The notes under the pieces: model-generated | Told to the model about the DNA's origin: nothing | What the model saw: only the letters and a program-made list of their open reading frames with translations | Databases searched by the model: none | Translations under genes and position numbers: made by a program | In this document: in pieces, positions 8,836 to 18,534 of the stretch | Layout: each line of letters begins with the position of its first letter | Position numbering within the stretch: the stretch's first letter is position 1 | Origin: an uncultured Prevotellaceae bacterium | GTDB lineage: Bacteria; Bacteroidota; Bacteroidia; Bacteroidales; UBA3663 | NCBI GenBank assembly: GCA_900319235.1 | Contig: ONNR01000022.1 | Location: 19,662-83,661, forward strand | Reading direction: 5' to 3' | Length of the DNA stretch: 64,000 nucleotides

Positions 8836-10776
8836 TTATTTTAAGAAAGGATTGACGGTGGGATCGGGACCCAGATAGAAGCCGGGCTCGGAGGGCTGAT
8901 TGTAGCCCACATTCTGTGCTGCTGTCGAGAGGCGATAGGGAATGTCCTCCATGAGGCAGTTGATGCGATGGACGGTGGGGAAAGGTGTGACGTAGATGCG
9001 CAGTTCGTCACTTTCGGGTGTACGGACGATAACCTCTTCACGCCAATCGCCAAGGATGTCGGCAGATAGGCAGGGATTGGACTTCGTGCCATTGTTGAAC
9101 TTGACACCTTCGAAGCGTGTGATATCGACGATGGACTTTTCCTCCCAGTCGAACTTCGAAACCGCCTCACGATCGAGGAGTTCGCGCAACAGGTCACCAT
9201 CCCACCAGATGCCAAAGTTGATGGAAAGATGTCGGCCACCCAACTTGAGGTGCTGCTTATGCTGCGGGTCGTCGGGATCCTCGGCAGTGAAGACCACCTC
9301 ACCCTTGATGTTGCGAATGCCATGGCTGTCGCTGCTCCACATCTCCAAGCCAGGGTTGGTGGGGTCAATGTCGGCAGCCATACAGCGGCCCACGTCGCTC
9401 GAAGAGGGAATCTGGAAGATGACCTCACCCGTGCGTGCATTGCGGAAGTCGCTGCCGTCGCGTTTGTTCTCGTGACAATCCCAAACAAAGAGATCGGAAG
9501 TCATGGGGTCGAAAGCTATGAGGTGAATGGCATCGCCATGGCCCATTCCCGTGTTGTAGAGACCACGTCCGTCGTTATCGACAGCCATCGAACCATAGGT
9601 GATCTCGTCGCAACCATCGCCATCGACGTCGGCAACTCGCAGGTTGTGATTGCCCTGTCCGGCATATTCTGCCCACTCGGGGTTGTTGGTATCGAAGGTC
9701 CAACGATTCTTGAGTTCCTTGCCATCCCAATCCCAGGCAGCGAGGACAGTTCGCGTGTAATAGCCACGACAGAAGATAGCGCTCGCCTTATGCCCATCGA
9801 GGTAGCCCACGGCAGCCAGCATACGGTCGCTGCGATTGGCATAATTGTCTCCCCAATCGGCAAGGTTACCGCGTTCGGGGATGTAGGGCTTGGTATCCAT
9901 GGCAGCGCCTGTCAGACCATTGAAGACCGTGATGTATTCGGCGCCCGTCAGGATGCGGCCTGTCATGGGACGCCCTTCACGATTGTATTTGCCCCATTCG
10001 CGCTGGGGAGAAGGCTGCTGTTGGTCGGCTCCTTCGGGACCGCGGTGACGATAGTCGGCCTGCGGATCACCGATGACATTGCCCTGTCCGTCGATGGCAC
10101 CATCGGAAGTCTTCACCATCATTTCGGCACGACCATCTCCATCGAGGTCATAGACGATGAAAGGCACGTAGTGGGCACCGCTGCGGATATTGATGCCCAT
10201 ATTGATGCGCCAGAGCAGGGTGCCATCGAGCCGATAGCAGTCGAAGAGCGTAGGACCCGTGTAGCCATCGTGTGCATTGTCGTGTGCATTGGAGGGATCC
10301 CATTTGAGAATAATCTCATACTGACCATCGCCATCGACATCACCCACCGAAGCATCGTTGGCCGAATAGAAATATTTGCGACCATCGGGCGACTGGCCTT
10401 CTTCAGGACGCTGCAAGGGAACTGGTAGGTATCCTTGGGGCGCATCGGCACGCAAGGTGAATGCACCATCCTTGCCTCCTCCCCTCACCTCGTAGGTAAC
10501 ATCGCCTGCCAAGGGCTGGGAATCGACAAAAAAGGTGCCACCCGAAGTGAGAGGCGCAACGTTAAGTTTCGTACCGTTGCGATAGACGTCGAACGCCTCA
10601 CCCACGCCATCGCTGGTGAGGGTGCGCCAACTGACGACCACCTGCTGGTCTTGACGAATAGCCACGACACCACGGTCGAGCGTTTCACGGCAGAGGTTCG
10701 ACATGTCGTAGCGAGGTTGTGCCTGAAGTGCCAGGACGCCTGTGAGGCTACATGCAATGATCAATCTTCGGTTCAT
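8836..10776 (-). CDS. Rhamnogalacturonan lyase, PL11 family
   Basis: Secreted lyase that cleaves the rhamnose-galacturonic acid backbone of rhamnogalacturonan-I by beta-elimination. The protein has 646 residues from the ATG at 10776, chosen because it begins a good signal peptide (MNRRLIIACSLTGVLALQAQ). The open frame extends 25 codons further upstream, but that part would lie in and before the promoter. PL11 landmarks include the N-terminal DRGVVAI and the calcium-binding propeller repeats (DVDGDGQYEI, DLDGDGRAEM, DVDGDGCDEI). The conserved C-terminal run LGDWREE, then LMEDIPYR and QPSEPGFYLG is also present. It is first in the minus-strand operon with the HTCS and GH28 genes, under a promoter at 10821, divergent from susC. 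Its presence is the main reason to name this locus an RG-I utilization locus. Confidence 0.95.
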   Translation of the reverse strand: MNRRLIIACSLTGVLALQAQPRYDMSNLCRETLDRGVVAIRQDQQVVVSWRTLTSDGVGEAFDVYRNGTKLNVAPLTSGGTFFVDSQPLAGDVTYEVRGGGKDGAFTLRADAPQGYLPVPLQRPEEGQSPDGRKYFYSANDASVGDVDGDGQYEIILKWDPSNAHDNAHDGYTGPTLFDCYRLDGTLLWRINMGINIRSGAHYVPFIVYDLDGDGRAEMMVKTSDGAIDGQGNVIGDPQADYRHRGPEGADQQQPSPQREWGKYNREGRPMTGRILTGAEYITVFNGLTGAAMDTKPYIPERGNLADWGDNYANRSDRMLAAVGYLDGHKASAIFCRGYYTRTVLAAWDWDGKELKNRWTFDTNNPEWAEYAGQGNHNLRVADVDGDGCDEITYGSMAVDNDGRGLYNTGMGHGDAIHLIAFDPMTSDLFVWDCHENKRDGSDFRNARTGEVIFQIPSSSDVGRCMAADIDPTNPGLEMWSSDSHGIRNIKGEVVFTAEDPDDPQHKQHLKLGGRHLSINFGIWWDGDLLRELLDREAVSKFDWEEKSIVDITRFEGVKFNNGTKSNPCLSADILGDWREEVIVRTPESDELRIYVTPFPTVHRINCLMEDIPYRLSTAAQNVGYNQPSEPGFYLGPDPTVNPFLK

Positions 10777-10820
10777 AATTATTGAGAAAAAGGAAAGGAT
10801 TCGAAATTGTTTTTGCAGTG

Positions 10821-10828
10821 CAAATATA
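10821..10828 (-). promoter_or_regulatory. Promoter of the PL11-HTCS-GH28 operon
   Basis: Minus-strand TATATTTG, with TTG 20 nt upstream (CAA at 10849 on the plus strand). The predicted leader is about 40 nt. It faces away from the susC promoter, so the 10777-10995 gap is a divergent regulatory region and the likely HTCS target. Confidence 0.7.
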
Positions 10829-10936
10829 TATAATAATATTAATGTGTACAAGTCCCGAAAGCCCTTTTTTTGCCCCCGATGAAAAAATGTACCAAAAAAG
10901 ACGAAAATCTGTAGGTATCAGTTGCGGAAAACCCGC

Positions 10937-10944
10937 TATCTTTG
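10937..10944 (+). promoter_or_regulatory. Promoter -7 element of the susC operon
   Basis: TATCTTTG followed by GCGCC, about 50 nt before the susC start. No clear TTG lies at the expected distance upstream, which fits an activator-dependent promoter. Confidence 0.65.
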
Positions 10945-10995
10945 CGCCATAAAAATACATATTCACAGATTTATTTACAACCAAACATTAATCAA

Positions 10996-13900
10996 ATGAA
11001 AGAACAAGCAACAAACTTCACGAAGCGCGTCGGCACGCTGTGGGCGCGTCTTCTCGTTCTGGTCATGATTGCAGTCCTTCCGACCGCCATCATGGCACAG
11101 GGACAGGTAACGGGTACGGTTGTTGACGCCACTGGCGAACCCATCATCGGTGCCAGCGTCGTTGTGAAAGGCACCACCACAGGTACGGTGACCGACCTTG
11201 ATGGTAACTTCACGATCCCAGGCGTTTCAAGAAATGCTACCCTCGTGTTCTCGTACGTGGGCTATCGCACACAGAACATCGCCCTCGACGGCCGCAACAC
11301 GGTCAACGTGACGCTCGAGGAAGACAAGCAGCTCATCGACGAAGTGGTGGTTGTAGGTTACGGTGTTCAGCGCAAGACTGACGTAACCGGTGCCCTCACA
11401 CGCGTAGGCGAAAAAGAAATGAACGCGAAGCCCGTGAACAACGCCTTCGAGGCACTGCAGGGCAAGGCTGCCGGTGTGGACATCACCACCAGCGAGCGTC
11501 CTGGTACCGTGGGCAGCATCATGATTCGTGGTACCCGTTCGATTTCTGCCGGTCAGGGTCCTCTCTACGTTGTTGACGGAGTACCCCTTCAGGCAGGTGG
11601 TATCGAGACCTTGAACCCACGCGACATCGAGTCAATCGACATCTTGAAGGATGCCTCTTCGACTGCCATCTATGGTAGCCGTGGCGCCAACGGTGTTGTC
11701 CTCGTCACTACAAAACGTGGTCAGGAAGGCAAGACGCAGGTGAGCTACAACGGATCGCTCACTTTCGAGAAGATTGTGGACAAGAGTCCGGCTATGAGCG
11801 CAAGCGACTATATCACTTGGCGTCGTTGGGCATACTACAACTCAGCTCCCGACAAATATACCCCTGGTGACCAGCCCACACAGGAGCAGGACAAGAACTT
11901 CTTCAGTGGTGATGACGTTGCCCTCGCCAATATAATGAAGGGATGGGCAGGTGGTTCATGGGATGGTTCGAAGGTAACCGATACCGACTGGACCGATTTC
12001 GTAACCCAGACTGGTCTCACACAGGAGCACACCATCAGCGCACGCGGTGGCACAAAGAACGTCTCAGGTTTTGTATCGTTCGGCTATCTCCGTAACGAAG
12101 GCACCCAGAAAGGCCAGACCTATGAGCGCTACAATTTCTCGGCTTCTGCCGATATCCAGGGCACCAAGTGGTTCAAGGCCGGAGGTTCGTTCAATGCTTC
12201 ATTCGGCACCCAGCAGTATGGTTATTCGAAGGCCTATGGAACAAGTTCCGGTCCAACCGAACTCTATGGCGCAGCCAAGGCTATTCTGCGCTATACATTG
12301 CCTTACGATGAGAATGGCGATATCATCACCCAGCCCGGTGGTTCCACTACAAATACCTATTCGATCATTGACGAATGGACAAAATCGAAAGACGAGCGCA
12401 AGAACTACCGTCTGCTCGGAAGCTTCTATGCTCAGATTGACCTCGGCAAGATCTTCGAGCCACTGACAGGCTTGATGTGGAAGACCCAGTTCGGTCCTGA
12501 GTTCCGCTACTATCGTAATGGCAACTACCTCGACAGCAGTTCGATCAGCCGCGCCGGTGGCAACAACACCGTGAGCCGTGGCGATGGTCAGCAGCTTGCA
12601 TGGACCCTCGACAACATGCTGCTCTACAACCGCACCTTCGGTGAGCACACCATTGGCCTGACCTTGTTGCAGAGTGCATCGAAGACTGAGACCGAAACCA
12701 GCAGCATCAGCGAAGAGAAGATCCCGATGCCCTCATTCCTTTGGAACAACCTGGGAGCAGTTGACGTTACGGATACCCAATATAAAGTAGGTATCGGTTC
12801 AGGCCTCACCGGCAGCCAGCTTTCATCCTATATGGCTCGTGTAAACTACTCGCTCATGGATCGCTACCTCCTCACCGCATCTGCTCGTTGGGATGGTGCA
12901 TCAGTACTTGCAGAGGGTAAGAAATGGGACTTCTTCCCATCGATGGCCTTAGGTTGGCGCATGGAACAGGAGAACTGGATGAAGGACATCAATTGGATTG
13001 ACCAGTTGAAGGTACGCTTCGGTGTCGGTGTCACTGGTAATGCTGCTGTAGGCCCTTACGGCACACTCGGTATCATCAGTTCCTACTGGATGCCATTCAG
13101 CACAGGCAACACCCAGATCCTCGTGACCAACGAACCTTATTACTCTTCGGGTGCCAACCAGATGCCGAACAAGAACCTCGGCTGGGAGAAGACCACCCAG
13201 TGGAACGTCGGCGTTGACTTCAGCTTCATCAAGGGTCGTCTTGGCGGTACCGTCGATATGTACACATCCCGTACGAAGGACCTGATTCTCGATATGACCA
13301 TTCCTTCACTTTCGGGCTATCCATCGATGAAGACCAACGTAGGTCAGACCAAGAACAAGGGTATCGAGATCACCTTGAATACCATCCCCATCCTTACAAA
13401 GACCTTCACCTGGAATTCGAACCTGAATTTCGCTTGGCAGAAGGATGAGATCGTAGAACTTGCCAATGGCAAGGAGGACGACATCAACAACGCATGGTTC
13501 ATCGGCGAGTCGATTGCCGTACACTTCGGTTACGAGGCCGATGGTCTCTGGCAGGAGAGTGATGCAGCCGAGATGGCCAAGTTCAACGAGAACGGCCAGA
13601 AGTTCACAGCCGGTAGCGTCAAGCCCGTTGACCAGAACGGCGACTACAAGATCGATGCTGACGACCGTGTGATCATCGGCAACAAGAACCCACGTCTGAC
13701 CGCAGGCTGGTCGAACAGCTTCAGCTGGAAGGGCTTAGAGCTCACCATCGACCTGCAAGGCCGCTTCGGTTATACCATCAGCACTGGCGGTGAAGGTCAG
13801 CTTGGTATGTATCAGCAGCGTGAAATCAGCTACTGGCGTCCCGACAACACGGGTGCCGACTGGCAGAAGCCTGTATATAGCCAGGCCGGTGGCGACCCCT

Positions 13901-14133
13901 ATGCTGGTCTGCTCGGTTTCAAGGATGCATCGTTCATCAAGATCCGCAACCTCTCACTGGGTTACAACTTCAACCGCAAACTCATCGAGAAGCTCGGTCT
14001 GAGCAACCTGAAACTCTATGTTCAGGGCAAGAACCTGGGTATGCTCTACTCTTCGGTTGACTTCATGGATCTCGATACTGGCCGCACTTACTTCAACCGT
14101 GGTGTAACTTTCGGTCTTCAGGTTGATTTCTAA
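10996..14133 (+). CDS. SusC/RagA family TonB-dependent transporter
   Basis: Outer-membrane TonB-dependent channel that imports oligosaccharides together with its SusD lid, 1045 residues. The start at 10996 is preferred over the upstream ATG at 10942 because the latter overlaps the promoter and 10996 begins a proper signal peptide ending in AIMAQ. A carboxypeptidase-regulatory-like domain (GTVVDATGEPIIGASV, about residues 33-115) is followed by the Bacteroidetes plug signature (DEVVVVGYGVQRK, FEALQGKAAGV, IYGSRGANGVVLVTTK) and a 22-strand barrel ending in the aromatic C-terminus GVTFGLQVDF. It is first in the plus-strand operon, 32 nt before susD. The substrate is inferred to be RG-I oligosaccharide from the neighbouring PL11 gene. 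Confidence 0.96.
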   Translation: MKEQATNFTKRVGTLWARLLVLVMIAVLPTAIMAQGQVTGTVVDATGEPIIGASVVVKGTTTGTVTDLDGNFTIPGVSRNATLVFSYVGYRTQNIALDGRNTVNVTLEEDKQLIDEVVVVGYGVQRKTDVTGALTRVGEKEMNAKPVNNAFEALQGKAAGVDITTSERPGTVGSIMIRGTRSISAGQGPLYVVDGVPLQAGGIETLNPRDIESIDILKDASSTAIYGSRGANGVVLVTTKRGQEGKTQVSYNGSLTFEKIVDKSPAMSASDYITWRRWAYYNSAPDKYTPGDQPTQEQDKNFFSGDDVALANIMKGWAGGSWDGSKVTDTDWTDFVTQTGLTQEHTISARGGTKNVSGFVSFGYLRNEGTQKGQTYERYNFSASADIQGTKWFKAGGSFNASFGTQQYGYSKAYGTSSGPTELYGAAKAILRYTLPYDENGDIITQPGGSTTNTYSIIDEWTKSKDERKNYRLLGSFYAQIDLGKIFEPLTGLMWKTQFGPEFRYYRNGNYLDSSSISRAGGNNTVSRGDGQQLAWTLDNMLLYNRTFGEHTIGLTLLQSASKTETETSSISEEKIPMPSFLWNNLGAVDVTDTQYKVGIGSGLTGSQLSSYMARVNYSLMDRYLLTASARWDGASVLAEGKKWDFFPSMALGWRMEQENWMKDINWIDQLKVRFGVGVTGNAAVGPYGTLGIISSYWMPFSTGNTQILVTNEPYYSSGANQMPNKNLGWEKTTQWNVGVDFSFIKGRLGGTVDMYTSRTKDLILDMTIPSLSGYPSMKTNVGQTKNKGIEITLNTIPILTKTFTWNSNLNFAWQKDEIVELANGKEDDINNAWFIGESIAVHFGYEADGLWQESDAAEMAKFNENGQKFTAGSVKPVDQNGDYKIDADDRVIIGNKNPRLTAGWSNSFSWKGLELTIDLQGRFGYTISTGGEGQLGMYQQREISYWRPDNTGADWQKPVYSQAGGDPYAGLLGFKDASFIKIRNLSLGYNFNRKLIEKLGLSNLKLYVQGKNLGMLYSSVDFMDLDTGRTYFNRGVTFGLQVDF

Positions 14134-14165
14134 TAATTGGGTAATAACATTAAGACATAACAAAT

Positions 14166-16307
14166 ATGAAATCTATTTATAGCAAAATAGTTTGCGGTGC
14201 CCTGTCGATGCTTACCCTTTTGGGTGCGACCTCTTGTGGCGATGATTTCCTGAAGGAAGAGGCTGGTCACAAGTACACGGATGCACTGCTTGAGACACAG
14301 GATGGAGCCCTGGCAATGGCTGCCGGACTCTACGGCAACATTCGTTGGCATTTCGGTTATGAGTGGGCCTATGGTATCACACTCTATGGTTGTGATGAGT
14401 TCACCAATGGTGCAGACCTGACTTCGGAGCCTTGGAATACCTACGACAACCGTCTTAATCCGCTTGACTGTACACCTGCACTGGGTGCTGCCAACAAGAA
14501 CTGTCCTGCCGTGTCGGCTCTTTGGGACCAGATGTATTATGGCATCTCTACTGCCAACCTGATTATCAGCAAGGCAGAGAACGTAAGTGATGAAGCCAGC
14601 CGCAACAAGGCACTGGGCGAAGCTTACTTCCTGCGTGGCTACAACTACTATCGTCTGTTCTGTCAGTATGGTGGTGTGACTCTCGAAACCGAGCCCGCCA
14701 ATGGTACCGTGAAGAAGAACTACTCACGTGCCAGTGAAGAGGAGACGCTGAATCTGATCATCAGCGATTTCGAGAACGCCTACAACATGCTGCCGACCAA
14801 CAAGTGGCGCGGCAACGGAACCTGGACACGCTACACGGCTGCCCACTTCCTCGCCAAGGCGCTGCTCTACCGTCAGTCCGAGCGTTGCGCTTCATGGGGA
14901 AACAAGTATGACAAGAATGCCGACCTGCAGCGAGTTATCTCTCTCTGCGACGAAGTGATCGCTGCCTGCCCATTGGCTGCCGACTACTGGGACCTCTATG
15001 CCAAGTGGACGGGTGTTGACTGCCCCAACGAGGGACTTTCGGAAATCCTTATGGCTGCTGAGCACAATCAGGACAATACCACCCAGGGACGTTTCGGAAA
15101 CCGTACCTACAACTACTTTGATCCTCAGTTCTCCAACTTCTCAGGTGGTTGGGTACAGCGTGGTCAGTACATTGGTGGCATGGACTTCCAGCGTTGCCGT
15201 CCAACCGAGTACACCTACTCTGTCTTTGACAATGTCAACGATGCACGTATGTGGAAGACCTTCAAGACCGTCTATGGTCTAAACAATGCTGCCAAGAAGG
15301 ATGCCGATGTGATTTCAGACAATGGAATCACCGCCGAACAGGTGCCTGATCTCGGTGATGAAGGTATCATCTTCATCCTCAATAAGAAGGATGACCATCG
15401 TTTCGATGGCGAGCCTTATGGCACATTCGGACGTGCAGGTGTGGCTCACAGTTTCGTGAACCCCCGCACCGGCAAATGGGTGCCCAATGCATTCGTCAAC
15501 TTCATGAACGGCCAGTATGTGCTCTTCAACTACGGTGTGAGCGGCAACACAGCAACTTCGAATGTCTTCTGCGGCATCAACAAGACTGCTGACGGCACCC
15601 GCACAGGTGAGAAGGGTGATGCACATCGTGATGTCATCATGGCTCGTACCGGCGAGACCTACCTCGTAAAAGCCGAGGCACAGGTTCGTTTGGGCCAGTA
15701 CCAGGAGGCCATCAATACCGTCAACGTACTCCGTGCACGTGGTCAGTGGAAGAAGGATGAGGATCGTGGCTGGTACACCGATGGCTCTATGGCATTCCTG
15801 AAGGCTGATGGTGGTATCGAGGACAACTCAACTGCTGCTGCCACTTCGGTAAAGAAGAATAAGGATAAGTCGGGCAAGGTGCTCTCCAACACCGAGGCTT
15901 ACTATGCTTCGATGCTCCACACCAACACCTATTATCTCTCTACTGGCATTGAAGAGACCACCGAGGCTTCTGACCTCCAGATCAAGAGCTACACTCAACT
16001 CCCCGCCGAGGATGAGGCTGTCCTCTCCGCTATCGGTGCAAGCGGCGACTACGACCGTATGCTGAACTTCATCATGAACGAGCGCACACGTGAGTTGCTG
16101 GGTGAATGGAATCGTTGGGATGAGCTGGCTCGCACTTGCCTGCTCGTAAAGCGCGCCAAGGCTTTCAACCCCGAGGCTGCTCCCAACGTGCAGGATCGCC
16201 ACATGTACCGTCCTATCCCGCAGAAGTTCATCGATGCCCTCCAGAACGAGGACGGCTCGAACCTCTCTGATGCCGAGAAGAAGGCTTGGCAGAACCCCGG
16301 TTATTAA
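14166..16307 (+). CDS. SusD/RagB family glycan-binding lipoprotein
   Basis: Surface-exposed lipoprotein forming the hinged lid on SusC and binding the incoming oligosaccharide. The lipobox is at GATSC (Cys about 24), followed by GDDFL. It contains the SusD helical core with AEAYFLRGYNYYRLFCQYGGV, the C-terminal catabolite-type helices around ERTRELLGEWNRWDELART, and the closing RPIPQKFIDAL. At 713 residues it is longer than many SusD proteins (often 500-600), with extra loops in the second half. It lies 32 nt downstream of susC. Confidence 0.95.
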   Translation: MKSIYSKIVCGALSMLTLLGATSCGDDFLKEEAGHKYTDALLETQDGALAMAAGLYGNIRWHFGYEWAYGITLYGCDEFTNGADLTSEPWNTYDNRLNPLDCTPALGAANKNCPAVSALWDQMYYGISTANLIISKAENVSDEASRNKALGEAYFLRGYNYYRLFCQYGGVTLETEPANGTVKKNYSRASEEETLNLIISDFENAYNMLPTNKWRGNGTWTRYTAAHFLAKALLYRQSERCASWGNKYDKNADLQRVISLCDEVIAACPLAADYWDLYAKWTGVDCPNEGLSEILMAAEHNQDNTTQGRFGNRTYNYFDPQFSNFSGGWVQRGQYIGGMDFQRCRPTEYTYSVFDNVNDARMWKTFKTVYGLNNAAKKDADVISDNGITAEQVPDLGDEGIIFILNKKDDHRFDGEPYGTFGRAGVAHSFVNPRTGKWVPNAFVNFMNGQYVLFNYGVSGNTATSNVFCGINKTADGTRTGEKGDAHRDVIMARTGETYLVKAEAQVRLGQYQEAINTVNVLRARGQWKKDEDRGWYTDGSMAFLKADGGIEDNSTAAATSVKKNKDKSGKVLSNTEAYYASMLHTNTYYLSTGIEETTEASDLQIKSYTQLPAEDEAVLSAIGASGDYDRMLNFIMNERTRELLGEWNRWDELARTCLLVKRAKAFNPEAAPNVQDRHMYRPIPQKFIDALQNEDGSNLSDAEKKAWQNPGY

Positions 16308-16355
16308 TTCTGGCATTGTTCAGTTAGTAAATAGTTAGTATAGTATTGTGAAGGT

Positions 16356-16383
16356 AAAGGTCACATCGCGAGATGTGGCCTTT
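16356..16383 (+). promoter_or_regulatory. Strong intercistronic hairpin between susD and the DUF362 gene
   Basis: Stem AAAGGTCACATC with GATGTGGCCTTT (one G-U pair) and a GCGA tetraloop. A T-run is lacking, so it looks more like an RNA-stabilizing or attenuating hairpin than a full terminator. It may set the high expression of susCD relative to the downstream enzymes. Confidence 0.65.
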
Positions 16384-16407
16384 ATCACTAAATCAGCGTC
16401 CTCAAAG

Positions 16408-18534
16408 ATGAAACTTACAATCACACTATTCACTCTCGTAGGACTGGCATTCAGTGCCTTTGCCCAAGATGCAGTCGATACGAGCCTCGCTCGGCATGAC
16501 TTCTTCTATGCCGGACAAAGCAAGCAGCGCCGTATGTTCATCGTCAAGGATGGACAGATTGCGTGGAGTTATGATGACCAACTGAAACGCGGCGAAATCA
16601 GCGATGCCATCCTGCTCAGCGATGGCCACATCATGGTGGCTCACCAGTATGGCGTGGCAGAGATGGACAAGGAGGGAAAGACCCTTTGGAGTTACGCAGC
16701 CCCCGAAGGGACAGAGATTCATACCCTGCAACCCATCGGACAAACACACGTCGTCTTCGTGCAGAACGGATGCCCGGCAAAAGCTGTCGTCATGGAAGTA
16801 CCCGCCTGCCGCATTGTCAGGGAGTTCGAACTTCCCGTCAATGAAAAGAGTTCGGTACACGGACAATTCCGCAACGCACGCCTTACGTCGCGCGGCACTT
16901 TGCTCATCGCCAATATGTCGTTGGGCTGCATTCACGAATTCAACAGCGCGGGACAAGAGGTCGATCGCTGGGAAGGCTTCCTTCCATGGTCCGTGCAGGA
17001 ACTGCCCAAGGGCAATATCCTCATCACCGGACGCAAGGGACATATCCAGGAAATCAATCGCCAGGGACAGACCTTGTGGGAGATGAACACAACCGAATAC
17101 GGCGTGACACAACCCCAGAAGACCGTTCGCCTGAAAAATGGCGGCCACATCGTAAACAACTGGTACAACGAGTGGAACAAGGAGCCTATGGATACCCTGA
17201 ATGCCCCCGTACAGGCCATAGAGATTGACAAGGATGGTCGGAAGGTTTGGGAACTGAAGGCATGGAAAGATCCTGACCTGGGTCCTTCGACTACCATCCA
17301 ACTGCTCAGCGAACCCGTGAACCGCGACCGCATGTTCTTCGGAGACTTCAATCCCCAGGCTCCCAAACTTTTCGTCGCTCCCAACGAACCAATCGGCATA
17401 GGACGCGGCATTCATCCTGGTCGCGTGGCATGGATTCACAACCCCGGTGTCGCCAAATGGGATGGCAAGACGGGGCTTTGGGTCGAGGATCGCTGGAACG
17501 ACCAGGCCAAGGCTGATGCGATGATTCCCGAAGCCGTGATGCAGCTGACGGGCGAGCCGACACCGCAGAAGGCCTGGAAAGCCCTGTTCACGCACTTCAA
17601 CAAGGAGCATGGACGCGGCAAAAGAGGCTACAAGAAGGGCGAGACCATTGCCATCAAACTCAATATGAACAACGCCATCACCCACCACGACACCATCGAA
17701 CTCAACTCGTCACCTTTCATCACACTGGCATTGGTACGTTCTTTGGTAAACGAGGGAGGTGTGCGTCCTCAGGACATCATTCTCTGCGAACCCAGTCGCG
17801 CCATTACCGACAGCATCTTCGAAAAAATTCATCGTGCATTCCCCGCCGTCCGTATGATCGACAACATCGGCGGTGATGGACGCGAGAAGTGTGAATACTA
17901 TCCCGAACAGATCACCTACTCGACCGACAATGGCAAGATGGCACGTGGCCTGGCCAAGTGCGTCGTCGATGCCGACTACCTCATCAACACGGCATTGCTC
18001 AAGACCCATTCGGGACCAGGCGTAACACTGACAAGCAAGAACTGGTACGGTGCCACCGACATCAACCTGCTTTGGCGACAGAACGCCCACAACAATGTGA
18101 GCCAGGACAAACGCCATGGAAAGCCTGGATACAAGACCTTCGTCGATTGGATGTCGCACAAGAATATGGGACAGAAAGCCTTGCTTTTCCTCATCGACGG
18201 CACTTACGGTTCGCGTGACGTGAATGGTGCACCCAACCCGAAATGGATGAAGGAACCCTTCTGCGGAGATTGGGCATGCTCGATTATCGTATCGCAGGAC
18301 GAGGTTGCCTGCGATGCCGTGGGCATGGATATCATCATCGGCGAATGGCCCGAATTCGGCAGCCTCAACTATTGCGACGAATATCTGCGCGAAGCGGCTT
18401 CGATACCCAATGCACCAAGTGGTACCATCTATATGCAGGATGGCAAGGCTCTGCAAAAGCCCCTCGGGCTCTTCGAACATTGGAACAAGGATCACCAATA
18501 TATCAAACTTGACCTCAGATACAAGAAATTATGA
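16408..18534 (+). CDS. PQQ-type beta-propeller fused to a DUF362 domain
   Basis: Exported 708-residue protein of unknown activity. The ATG at 16408 is preferred over the upstream GTG at 16348 because it begins a signal peptide (MKLTITLFTLVGLAFSAFAQ) and the upstream start would lie before the hairpin. The N-terminal half (about 30-310) has repeated blades such as KDGQIAWSYD, KEGKTLWSYA and RQGQTLWEMN, typical of PQQ-like or arylsulfotransferase-like propellers. The C-terminal half (about 330-708) matches DUF362: IAIKLNMN, LVRSLVNEGGV, ADYLINTALLKTHSGPGVTL and the closing CDAVGMDII. The stop overlaps the next GH2 start by an ATGA, so translation is coupled. No ferredoxin-type cysteine cluster is visible, unlike some DUF362 proteins. 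The context suggests a role in RG-I processing, but the reaction is unknown. Confidence 0.8.
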   Translation: MKLTITLFTLVGLAFSAFAQDAVDTSLARHDFFYAGQSKQRRMFIVKDGQIAWSYDDQLKRGEISDAILLSDGHIMVAHQYGVAEMDKEGKTLWSYAAPEGTEIHTLQPIGQTHVVFVQNGCPAKAVVMEVPACRIVREFELPVNEKSSVHGQFRNARLTSRGTLLIANMSLGCIHEFNSAGQEVDRWEGFLPWSVQELPKGNILITGRKGHIQEINRQGQTLWEMNTTEYGVTQPQKTVRLKNGGHIVNNWYNEWNKEPMDTLNAPVQAIEIDKDGRKVWELKAWKDPDLGPSTTIQLLSEPVNRDRMFFGDFNPQAPKLFVAPNEPIGIGRGIHPGRVAWIHNPGVAKWDGKTGLWVEDRWNDQAKADAMIPEAVMQLTGEPTPQKAWKALFTHFNKEHGRGKRGYKKGETIAIKLNMNNAITHHDTIELNSSPFITLALVRSLVNEGGVRPQDIILCEPSRAITDSIFEKIHRAFPAVRMIDNIGGDGREKCEYYPEQITYSTDNGKMARGLAKCVVDADYLINTALLKTHSGPGVTLTSKNWYGATDINLLWRQNAHNNVSQDKRHGKPGYKTFVDWMSHKNMGQKALLFLIDGTYGSRDVNGAPNPKWMKEPFCGDWACSIIVSQDEVACDAVGMDIIIGEWPEFGSLNYCDEYLREAASIPNAPSGTIYMQDGKALQKPLGLFEHWNKDHQYIKLDLRYKKL

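Noticed and set aside
9229..10428. Plus-strand open frame of 399 codons
   Set aside because: Antisense to the PL11 lyase; no signal peptide or motif on this strand.
16408..18534. Arylsulfotransferase as the name for the DUF362 fusion
   Set aside because: The propeller half resembles that fold, but no catalytic histidine signature could be identified and the C-terminal half is a separate domain.
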